In this document: piece after piece, positions 9,601 through 21,600 of the stretch
How positions within the stretch are numbered: position 1 is the stretch's first letter
Layout of the letters: each line of letters starts with the position of its first letter
Source: Gari tellinella
Taxonomy: Eukaryota; Mollusca; Bivalvia; Cardiida; Psammobiidae
Length of the DNA: 64,000 bases
NCBI GenBank assembly: GCA_922989275.2
Contig: OV277858.1
Span: 105,324,794-105,388,793, forward strand
Direction of reading: 5' to 3'
Position numbers and translations under genes: made by a program
Notes under the pieces: model-generated
Databases searched by the model: none
Seen by the model: the letters and a program-made list of their open reading frames with translations, nothing else
What the model was told of the DNA's origin: nothing

Positions 9601-12600
9601 CTTGATGACAATGATTACCTTATTAAAATCTAGATCGAATTAAAATCTGGCTTATGGCTGGTCAAAAACTAGGTCACTAGGTCAAATCATAGAAAAACCT
9701 TTTTAACACTAATAAGGCTACAAGTCTCATTCGATCTTGAATATGGGTCATGACTGGTCGAAAAGGAGGTCACTATGTCAAATCATAGAAAAATCCTTAA
9801 CACTCTAGAGGCTACCAATCTCATTGGATTTTAATGCAACTTGGTCAAAATGTTTTTTATCATTAATATCTAGCTCAAGTTTAAATATGGGTTATGTTAG
9901 TTAACAACTAGGTCATTAGGTCAAATCAAAGAAAAACTAGTGTTAACCCTCTATAGCCTACAAATCGCATTAGATCTGAATGGAATATTGTCAGAATGTT
10001 GCCCTACATAGTATCTAAGTTATGTTAGAAAGTGGATTATGTCCGGTCAAAAACTAGGTCACTGGATCAAATCTTAGAACAATCTTGTTAACTTTCTAAA
10101 GGCTACAAATCTCAATAAATATTGATGAAACTTAGTCAAATTGATTGACTCGTTGTTTTCTAGATCAATATTAAATGGGAATCATGTCGGTTCAACAACT
10201 AAGTCGCTAGGTCAAACCATAGCAAAATCTTGTTAACACTCTGCGAGACCACATTTTGCACTTTATATTTTAATACATTAGTTTGAATATTGCCCTGGAT
10301 GATATCTTGGTCACTTTGAATATGGCTCACTGATCGTCAAAACTAGGTCACAAGGTCAAATCATAGAAATATATTGTTAATACTCCAAAGGCCACAAGTC
10401 TCATTTGATCTGAATGCAACGTGCTAAAATTGTTTGCCTTACTGAAACCTAGACCACGGTTGAAAATCTAGTTCACTATAGGTCATGTTTTACATGTTGT
10501 ACAGGTGAACGATGTAGAGCTATAGTGGTCTTTGTTGAAAAATGCCCATACTCGCGAATGGCATAAAACTTCAAATAATCTTGTTTAATATATTTTGTCA
10601 TGAAAATTGTTGTCCTTAAGAATGATATAGTGTAAACAATCCTGTGTGTTTACATATTGCAGACAATATTATTCGTTTCTGTTTCAAAATAACAACTTTC
10701 CAATTGTTTGCTTTCAGTTTGACTTTTTGAATAGCAAAAAGTTACTCAGCACTAGTGATAATATCAATAGTACGGTGTATTCGGTGGAGGAAATTACCCA
10801 GAAGATCCGAACCATCAATCTTACCGCCGAGGGAAAGTTTAACTACATGCCAGTCAATAACAGCACCAGCACTGTCCAGGTTCCAACAACAGTCTTCGAC
10901 AGATGTAAGTATTTCTATATTCTGACGTCATTGGTTACGTCATGTAGTGGAGAAAACGTTATTCTGACGTCGAAAATGATGTCATACAGTGAAAGAAAAT
11001 GTTATTCAGTAACAATAAACGTGTTTACGATTTGTTTCAATTGTAAAAAGAATGAAGCCGTATCGGACGCCAGGCAACCCGGCGTATGGTCATGCTCCAA
11101 ACTGTTTTTCATTCAAACTTAAATAAATGTTCTTCTTTTTATTGCAATGCGTTGCGTTCGATTGCATTTAAAGTGAAATAATAACGTATTCTCCATTGTA
11201 TGACATCACTAATGACTTCATAAGACGTCTTCTGTACTTTAACCATTATCATGCAAAACTCTTCCAAACGTGCTTAAGTCGACGATGTCCGAATTTAAAA
11301 AAGTAATTATATTATATAGATGTATAAGCCGTATTCGACTTGAGCCAGTTCGAAAGGATGAGTTCGAATTTAGAGATACTAGCTAGTGTGGACATAACGA
11401 ATTACGACGGAATATAGATAAGAAAAGACTTAATTCTGTACAACCTTTCTATAACAACCACTGAAAAGCATGTTAATTGATTGTACAGGGGAAACTATGT
11501 TATTCTTTCCCGTTTAAACTAAAAATATTAAAAAAACCAAGCACTAGAATGAAGAAAATCACCACTTTTGTCAAAACTATTCATTTTATTCTGAGCGATA
11601 AACAGTTTGGAGCCTGATCAGACACCTGGTTACCCGGCGTCTGATCTGGCTCCAAACTGTTCGCAATGGAAATGATAGATTAATCGTAAACGCATTTATT
11701 GGGAAAGAATGACGTCTTCTCCGCTGTAGAAAGGGCAGGTGACAGCTTAAAGCAAGGAGGCTCCTGTTAGCAGCTACAGTGGTTTATCTGTTATTATTTC
11801 CCGTTTAAACGCAAACGTACTCAAACGCAAAACACTAAAACGTAGAAAAGTACAACTATTTGACAATTCTGATAATTCATCTTTATCTTGGTGGCAAACA
11901 GTTTGAAGCCTGATCAGACGCCGGGTTACCCGGCGTCTGATCTGGCTCCAAACTGTTTGCACTGTAAATAATAGTTTTAGCGTAAACGCGTTTATTGGGA
12001 AAGAAAAACGTTTTCTCCACTGTACGTGTCGTAAACACACACTTTGTAATTAATACAAATTAGTGGCCGTAAACGAGATATTTGACTTTAAAGACTACAA
12101 AGGTCCACCGAACTACGATTCATTGCTTACAACAACGCTTGCGACTGTTCCCTGAACAAAACAATTGTGTCCAACCTTTCCACCACTATAATATCGTCTA
12201 CTTACAACTAAAGTCTGCCGATTTTTCCAAAGTCACGTATTGGACATTTTGACAGAAAAACATAATGACGAATGACAAACAGCTTGAATTCAGATCAGAC
12301 GTCGAGTGATGCGGCGTCTGGTCTGTATTCAAGCTGTTTGCAAATTTAAACAAGTTTTCCTCTCTATTTCAACTCCCTCCGAACAACACACATTTTTGTT
12401 GGTGTTGTTGTTGAGAGAGGTTCCTGTACTTGAAACTGGCGTTTGTTGGCAGCAAGAAGGTTTATATCAGAGAGGCGGAGTAGATCAATCAGTCGTGCAT
12501 GTTCAAAGAGATTTCATGCAGCATTTAGTCGATAAATAAATGCATGTGGCACAGTTAGTGATTATTTGTAGCGATATAAATGGGACAACAGCGTGACATA

Positions 12601-15600
12601 TGTGATGCTCGTATTCAGTCGGGCTGGTTTGTGTTCTTAGGTTACACGGTGGATATAGTATTCGTCCCCGCTTAACACTTCCATCATCGACTTTATCGTG
12701 AGGTTTTTACACCTTCACCACCATCCATATTATCGTCTACTTTAATATTGTTGTCCGCAATATCGTTTCAAAGTTAGAGTTAAGGCAGTATAACTGACAT
12801 AATTTCACAAGTGGCAAATAGTTTTGATCCTACGCCGCGTAACGCGGCGTCTGGTAAGGATCAATACTGTTTGCAAATGCGCTTAATGACGTCATTGAAA
12901 GTGAAAGGTTTAAACGCAAACGAAACGCAAATACAATGCAATTAAAAGAACACAACTGTTTTTAGAAAAGTCTGAACTATTTATCTTAATCTGAGTTCCA
13001 AATATTTGGGATCTTGATCAGACACCGGGTTACCTGGCGTCTGATCTGATTTCAAACTGTTTGCACTGGAGATAATAGTTTTAGCGTAAACACCTGTATG
13101 GGGAAGGAATAACGTTTTTCATCACTGGTGAACGTTATACGATAAATAGTCTACCAACATTTTGACCGTTTTTGACCCCTCATGGCATGTCGTGTAGACG
13201 GGTTACATCCACCTGATTCGTGTTCAGTGAACATATCTTAGAAATTCTAGGGGGGATGTAAAGTCGAAAAGTTCAAATTAAGGTCAGAAATGAGGTCAAA
13301 GGTCAACGGGTGCAGATTTTTGCATACCATAATATAAACCTAATTTTATTTACATTTCAAATATATCAAATGAACTATTATTGGTTACAATTAGTTCACA
13401 AATGTCTGTACTTGCTAAATATTATCAAAAAAGTAAAATATTACTGTCAATGTCCTTTTCCAGGGGCAATAACTCTGATTTTCCTCATTCTTTTTTATAT
13501 TTTTATAGTTATTTTTTCGTTATTTTTGTCTGTGTTCTTATTACATCAAATTATTTTTATGTTTCTTTACACCTTTGACATAAAGTAACAATTCTAAATG
13601 CAAATGGAAGTAAATATTACAGCCAATGCTATTTTCCAGGGGCAATAACTCTGATTTTTCTCCTTCTATTTTATTTTTTATGGGAATTTGTTTTCGTTAT
13701 TTTTTGACTGTTTTCTTATAACATCAAACTTTTGTATAATTCTTTACACCTTTGACATAAAGCAACGATTCAATATGCAAATAAAAGTAAAAATTACAGT
13801 CAATGCTCTATTCCAGGGGCAATAACTCTGTTTTTTCTGTTCCATATCTCTTTTTTAATAGGAATTTGTTTTCGTTATTTTTTGACTGTTTTCTCATAGT
13901 GTGTTTATGTTTGTTTACACTTTTGACACAAAGAAGCAGTTCAATATGCAAATAAAAGTAAATATTATAGTCAATGCTCTATTCCATGGGCAATAAAGCA
14001 GGTTAGAGGAACCTATATAACTGTATAACTGAACCTGCTTTCAGTTCCATATTTAATTTTAAATGGGAATTAGTTTTCGTTTTTTTGTACTGTTTTCTTA
14101 TAATGTTTTATGTTTGTTTACACTTTTGACATAAAGGAGCAGTTCAATATGCAAATAAAAGTTAATATTACTGTCAGTGCTCTTTTCCAAGGGCAATAAC
14201 TCTTGTTTTTCCATTCCTATTTTATATTTAATTATTATTATTATTATTATACCCGATTTATATAGCGCTCTTTTCACACAGGAGTTGTGCGTTCAAAAGC
14301 GCCTCACAAGAAATTATATTAATGTACCTACAAAGCGAGAAAGACAAATAACTACATTCACAATAAAAATGATACAATATTGAGATGCATGGAAACATGG
14401 AAATTCTTTCAATATTATTACCAAGATTATAAAATTGTTATAGTAAGTTTGTAAAATCATTTTTTAAATGAGTCAAATTAAACAATTATTAATGAGAATT
14501 GTTTGCGTTATTTTTGACTGTTTTCTTATAATATCGAATTTGTTTGGGTTTACCTAGTACATTTTAATAAAAACAGCAATTAAATAATCAAATCAAATGT
14601 AATCTTACAGTCATTGTTCTTTCTTTAGGCAATAACTCTGGTTTTTTCTCTTTCTTTTTATGTTTTTTTGTTTGTTTGTTTGTTTATTATTTATCGTCTG
14701 TTTTCTTATAAAATCAAACTACTTTATGTACATGTATATAAACATCATTGACATGAAGCAGTAATTCACTATGGAAATTCATCACTGAAATATGCGTTTT
14801 ATGGTTTACATACAGACAACCCCGATATATAAAAAAAAAGCCAAAAGATTGGATTGTGTGCGATGCCAAATGAGTTTCTCTTAAATTCACTTTGGGGAAA
14901 GTATCATTATATTAAGTATTACTTTCTTAGGAACACTGTATTGACATGAACATACATAATGGATGACTATGTTAGGTTCGAATTTCTATAAAATGTTATC
15001 GTTGGTTTTGTGACAAATCCAAGGGTTATTACTATGTATCTGGCTAAAACATGGTGTATTTACAATTTTGTGACGGGAAGTTGTGCTTTACAGCCTGTAA
15101 ACGTGTAATTTTAACACATACCAAATGAATTAGATGTAAACATTCTGTATAATTATTCACATACTTTAACGTACAGTTTTACAAATGAACATTTACAATA
15201 TCATTATCCTTTTAGAGATATTTGAACGAAGAAGAACAATCACAAACCATACACTCGTGGTCTCATTTGACCAAACTTGCGAATAACTTTACAGAACTTT
15301 CATCACCAATTGGATGTACTAAGACATGCATTATGCTTCGTTATGAAACAATCAGATCATCGATCTACATACATTCAGTTTACAATGACGCGTCTAGCAA
15401 AAGTGAGAATGTGGGGATTCTTATAAAGACGCATGCTACCAATTAATCTGAGTTACACAGTGTGTTGCCTCACAACCACATTCATACATGCATACTTGAT
15501 GGCTTTTATAGCAAGCACATATCGCCGAGCTGCACTTTGTCTTGCAATAGCAAGACGCGAGTTGCATGTATGCCATTGGGATAGAGGGATTTCTTATCCA

Positions 15601-18600
15601 ATTGGGGGTGATACATAATTAGTGTGTGTGTAATGGGTCCAAGGATGTCTTTACTTTCATGAGTTGCCTATACCAGCAAGTGTCTATATACCAGTTAAGG
15701 TATGGAAACCTATGATGTTTTGTCGACCTTGAGTGCCTCATATATTTTGTTAACAAGGAATCATCCCCTTTGCTTTGCTGTACCGGATAACATCCATATT
15801 AACACGTCATTTCCTACAAAGCATCAACAGTATTACGTCTGTGTCCCTGCATATAACAATCAGACGATCAAACCCGCTTGCAACAGCATCCTTAGCATGG
15901 AATATCATTCTATTGTCAGCTTCTTTATTATCGACCAACAACTTATCAGCATGGAAGCTATATGAGTTTGCATTTATAACGCCTACGAACGTTCCATCTG
16001 CTACAACAAGCAACCCTTGTGGTAATAATGTGTCATTCAGATGATAGAAACTCGGCAATGTACATGTATTTCTACTTCTCGTCGAGCACAAGGTATGGCT
16101 CTCTGACATGCGGTAGTGGGTCCAGGTAGTGGGTCTTCTGGACCTGTGATTTTTTCCAGTGGCAGCTTTGATAGACCTGCTCCCAAGGTATCAAATGTGA
16201 CATCAATGCGAGTAGGTGTGCCTGTGAAATGGGAATATACCGACTGAACAAATTCTTGAGCATACTCTCCGAATGTCTGACATCCTTGAGATCTTTCTCG
16301 AGCTTTAATAAGGTCAGGTCTTATCTGTTTCGATACTTGTTGCTTGTCTGATCTCGTGTCTATATATATACTTGTTAATGTCTTTGACTTTGTTTTTTGG
16401 GTGGAGCAAATAGTCGGTGTTGCACTCCTTGAATCAATAATTTGTAAAGTCCTAAACCAATGAGAGGGTTCTGCAATCACATCGCGTCCAACAAAATATG
16501 GCTAATGTCTTTTGTTTCAGCATCCTTTAACGCTGTCTCAACAAATTGGTCTCCAACATTGGAGGCGTCTTTCTATTTTTCACTTGTCGAAATACAAAAT
16601 ACATCTAACAAACCGCCCAGTGCAGCAAGGGCTTAGAATTACCTTTGCTAAAAGATCTTGGTATACAGAAAGAGTTGGTTTCCTTTGTACAACAATCAAA
16701 CTTGAGCTGGTTTCCCGTAATGAAGTTAATATTTTTGTTAATTGACCCTGTTAGATCTGAACATACACAATCAACGCATTATATTTCGTGTTCTGTTAAT
16801 TCGTATTAGATGGTTTTCATATGGAAAGAGAAAAGGCTGCATGGACCACATCGAATGCATTTCATGGAAAATATTTTACATTTACAATTTATTGTTTATT
16901 TACTATTAGTTAAAATGTAGAAACAGTAAAGTCTTGAAAACATTGCGATTGCTATGTATGACAAGCCATTAGATAAGTTGTATTTAATGCAATTATTGTG
17001 TTGGACTGGACGTGTTTGCCTGATAGTGGAAAAAACCTTACTTCGCAATTCCTACAAGCCAAGCAGCTTTGTTTAAACACACGACATTATTTGCATACTA
17101 AATAGCTTGTGTTTTGTGGCATTACGGCAAAATAATATAAGTGTCCAGTAGAGTGTGAATGAAAGAAATATATTGCTGATACATTAGACTAGGCTGCTAT
17201 TTATTGGATATAGATATACATATAGTTGCGAAGATTAAGCGTATGCGCTAAAGAAAACTGATTGCAGTGACAGATGCCTGTATTTTCGATGTTGCCGCTT
17301 TTGTTCAGATTAATAAATTTGTGAATATGACAATGAATATATACACACATCATAAGCAATAATACAACAACAAACAGGATTTACTACTTTACTATTCATA
17401 AACCATATATATACAATGTATATGTATTTGCCAAAAGTAAGTCAATACCCAATTAAACAAGTTCTTTAATAAATATACAATCACAAAATTAGTGATTTTT
17501 AGCACTACCTTTGACTCCGAAAGTTTGACTAATGGTCATGTATGAGAAAATTTAAGAAACGAAATTAATCATTAGTGCAAAAGGTAACGGTCATCTTAAA
17601 GCAAACACGTTTCTTTTTCAAACATTGGTCATTATGCATTAAAGTAAGCTTCAAATCAATTAAAACTTTTCTTGACTACCTTGCCAATGTTTAAAAACAT
17701 ATATTTCAACACCAAAAGTATAAAATTTGGTCATACATGTCAAATGTTAGAAGAGAAATGGTATATGAGAACCGAAAATGGCGGCCATCTTGAAAAAATG
17801 GCGGCCATTTTGAATGTTTACGGTGCAAAAGGGCTTTTTGTTGAAAGAAAGGCCATATCAGTATATTATGTAAACCTACTTTGATGATTGTATATCAAGT
17901 TTATGATTTTTTCTCTAATGTGCCCAGCTATTATAGCAGAAATGAACAGAATACGTGATTTACTGGCTTATTTTAAGAGTTATCGCCCTTGTTTGTGACT
18001 TATAATTGTTTTTTCTGTCACGAAAATTCTATTTCTAGATTTTTCGACCAATTATACATTCAATAAATTAAAGTTTTTTAGGTTATCTATGAGTGATTGC
18101 AAATAGCATAACAATTAATTATCATAATTCCTATTAAAAAGGAGATATGGAACAGAAAAAACAGAGTTATTGCCCCTGGAATAGAGCATTGACTGTTATT
18201 TTTACTTTTATTTTCATATTGAATCGTTGCTTTATGTCAAAGGTGTAAAGAAACATACAAAAGTTTGATGCTATAAGAAAACAGTCAAAAAATAACGAAA
18301 ACAAATTCCCATAAAAAATAAAATAGAAAGAGAAAAATCAGAGTTATTGCCCCTGGAAAATAGCATTGGCTGTAATATTTACTTCCATTTGCATTTAGAA
18401 TTGTTACTTTATGTCAAAGGTGTAAAGAAACATAAAAATAATTTGATGTTATAAGAACACAGACAAAAATAACGAAAGAATAACTATAAAAAATATAAAA
18501 AAGAATGAGGAAAATCAGAGTTATTGCCCCTAGAAAAGGACATTGACAGTAATATTTTACTTTTTTGATAATATTTAGCAAGTACAGACATTTGTGAACT

Positions 18601-21600
18601 AATTGTAACCAATAATAGTTCATTTGATATATTTGAAATGTAAATAAAGTTAGGTTTATATTATGGTATGCAAAAATCTGCACCCAATGACCTTTGACCT
18701 ATTTCTGACCTTAATACGCGCCTAAGAACTTTACATCCCCCCTAGAATTGTTCGTATACATATGCTGAAAATAAATCAAGTGGATGTTGCCCGTCTACAC
18801 GACATGCCATGAGACCCATTTTCCAGAGCCTTATTTTCGATCCGTAGGCAGACTAAAAGCACTAGACGTTAATTTCCATAATAAATACACGGTGATAAGC
18901 TATGACAGTGTCTCCTTTTTACAACAACACCCAATGTAAGACAAAGAGTGTATGTGTTGTTCGGAGTGAGTTGTTGTAAGGAGGGAGCTTGGCTTACATT
19001 AGTCACCCGTAGTTACATTCTTTTCTGTCAAAATGTCCACTAATAAGTAACTTTGACAAAAGAACAGCAGACGGCAATCTTAGGAAGACGATATTACAGG
19101 AGTGAAATGGTTGAACATAGTTGTTTTGTTTGTGAAACAGCCTAAGGAGGGAATCGTTGTTAGGAGGGCCGTTGTTGGGAGGGAACACTGTGACGTTTTC
19201 TCCACTGTTGCACTAGAAGTTTATTTCCATATTAAATGCACTGTTAGAAGCTATTATAAACTAACCAATCATAGGTTTGTGCATGAGATAGCTCATTAGG
19301 AGACCCATCGGTCAATATTGATATCATATTTTGACACAAAACTTACAATCAAACTCGTGCAGTGGGGAAAGCGTTTTTCGATCCTGTTAAAACACAAACG
19401 AAACGCAAACGCAATACAATAAAATAATGAAAATTACATCTTTTTGACAATTTAGAATGTCAATTTTAACGTGAATAGCAAACGGTTTGGAGCCAGATCA
19501 GACGCCGGTAAACATGAATCAGACTGTATTAATGCAAATGTAAATAAAAATCAATACACAAAAACAATTGCCATCACGATGCCTACGGCCAGATGCCTCG
19601 TTGCTCATTTATAATGGATAGCCATACGCCACTTATTGAATGAAACGTACACATAGAGCGAAAGACAAACAACGGTAATGGCATGTTATTTGCACATCTG
19701 CAAGCAAGTGGGTCAGGAACCATATGTCTACCAGAACTTGATAGGCCTATAACCATACACTGTCACATTAGCATCAGTCCATTGCCTTAGCCCGAGTCCA
19801 ATGGTATTTACAAACCCTTTCATTCTCATTGACGCTTAAAAGCGTATTTATAAACAGTTTGGATCCTGATCAGACGCCGCGTAACGCGGCGTCTGATCAG
19901 GATCCAAACTTTTTTTTAACTCGTTTCGAAATTTCTTCAGTCATACTGCCTAATGTTTGCTTGGGGACATTCTATCCCCGAGCACTAACGAAGGCACATC
20001 TTAATTCCTGGTGCGAGACTAGCTCCCCCTGGTGCATTTTCAGTTCTGATGTGTGCGCGAGTCTAAGCGCTTCTGGCAGTCTGAATAACCCAAACCATCC
20101 GATCATGTAATATTGGTGCATTTTCAGTGCATTACCTATACATGTAGCACCTATAGGTGGAGAATGCTTTAGGTAGTAAATCTGTAACAAATATCTCAAC
20201 AATAATAAATAAATGTACATTGAGATCATGGTTAAATTTCTCAAAGCGCTTTTGATTAAACTTTGAAACGATATTGCAGACAACAAAATTGAAGCAGAAG
20301 ACAATGAAACGGTGAAGGGGTAAAACACGAAACATTTGGCAGTGGAAGGGTTACATGTAAGATCATAAATACACACTGACTAACTCAAGATTTAGTATTT
20401 CAAAAACTAAAATCATTATTTCTGCTTTAAACCCTATGGTGTCAGTTCGGAGTCTATACGGTTTGATACTAATATGATTGTTACATCAGTGAACATGCTT
20501 AAAATATAAATTTAAAGAAAAGAAATCAGTCGAACGCAGACTATAAAAAAATATTATGGCAGGGTAACAGATTAATATATTTAGCCTATTTACAAAAAAT
20601 ATCCAGTAGATAGGGTAAATATTAATAATTTAGATCTTGGTCAGATTACTGGAGACACGTACTGAACCTTATTAAATTAACAATTTTGGCGATTCGCTTG
20701 CAATTCGATGACAATTCGCTTGCGATTCGATTGCAATTCGCTTGCGATTCAAAATAGTAACTTTACCCTCGGGTAAGTTTTCTTGAATGGTGTATCTCAC
20801 AAATGTTCGCAAATATGCCTCCGTTAATTTTATTAATTCCATTTTTGTCACAACCGCTTCGGAAAATTCGCGTAAAAGTATTCAATCGTAGGATTTGTTT
20901 TTTGAAGCGCCCGATTCGATGGCAATTCGATGGCAATTCGCTTGCAATTTTCAATTTAATTTAATAAGGTTCAGTACTGATATGTATGAACCGGTTCTGT
21001 ACTACAGTGGAGAAAACGTTATTCTTTCCCAACAAACGCGTTTACGCTAAAACTATTATTTCCATTGCAAACCATTTGGAGTCAGATCAGACGTCGGGTT
21101 ACCCGGCGTCTGATCAGGCTCCAAACTGTTTGCCACTCTGATTAAAAAGCAATAATTAGAAATATCATAAACGGTATTTTCAAACATTTTAGCGAATTTC
21201 ATTTGCGTTTCGTTTGCGTTTAAACGGAAAGAATAAAGTTTTCTCTACTGTTGTTTCCTAAAACTCTTAGTGGGCGTACATGTATCTACTAATATTTGTT
21301 TAATTTCTTGAAAGAAACAGCAGAGAAGACCTTTTTTATCTATCTCGTTTAAACGCAAACGAAACTCAAAACGCAAAGCACTCAAATGTAGAAAAATATC
21401 CCTTTTTTGTCAATTCTGACTATTCGTTTTAATCTGAGCGACAAAGCGTTTGGAACCTAATCAGACGCCGGATTACCTGGCGTCTGATTAGGCTCCAAAC
21501 TGTTCGCAATGGAAATAATAGTTTATGCGTAAACGCGTTTATTGGGAAATAATAAATATTGTGGTACAGTGGAGAATCTGTTATTCTTTCCCAATAAACG

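Larger units (their letters stand above)
11439..12090. mobile_element. Family E MITE, split by two A elements
   Basis: Pieces 11439-11483 (CAACCTTTCTATAACAACCA), 11729-11774 (GACAGCTTAAAGCAAGGAGG) and 12025-12090 (AGTGGCCGTAAACGAGATA) reconstruct an E copy in order. Confidence 0.75.
13178..18814. mobile_element. 5.6 kb element with ~700 bp terminal inverted arms
   Basis: The left arm (13178-~13880) is the reverse complement of the right arm (~18127-18814), starting CCTCATGGCATGTCGTGTAG / CTACACGACATGCCATGAG. The arms include repeated ~175-base units with GGGGCAATAACTCTG; the left side has about six such units to 14.7 kb, the right side two to three. A decayed minus-strand gene sits at 15490-16660. 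No clear target duplication was seen. Probably a DNA transposon with long arms, inside CACNA2D intron 3. Confidence 0.8.

Noticed and set aside
13310..13588. Frame [10 protein letters not shown]... in both arms of the 5.6 kb element
   Set aside because: AT-rich hydrophobic translation conserved only because the arms are inverted copies.
14228..14310. tRNA-derived SINE
   Set aside because: Only a (TTA)n tract and a TATATAGCGCT tail are visible; no A or B box pair found.
15222..15446. Possible CACNA2D exon at 15216
   Set aside because: Exon 3 (10904) joins exon 4 (31687) in phase and the protein alignment is continuous, so no exon is needed; the frame lies inside the transposon.
19972..20376. 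134-codon minus frame
   Set aside because: Lies in a family B copy and its insert; composition and context do not support a gene.
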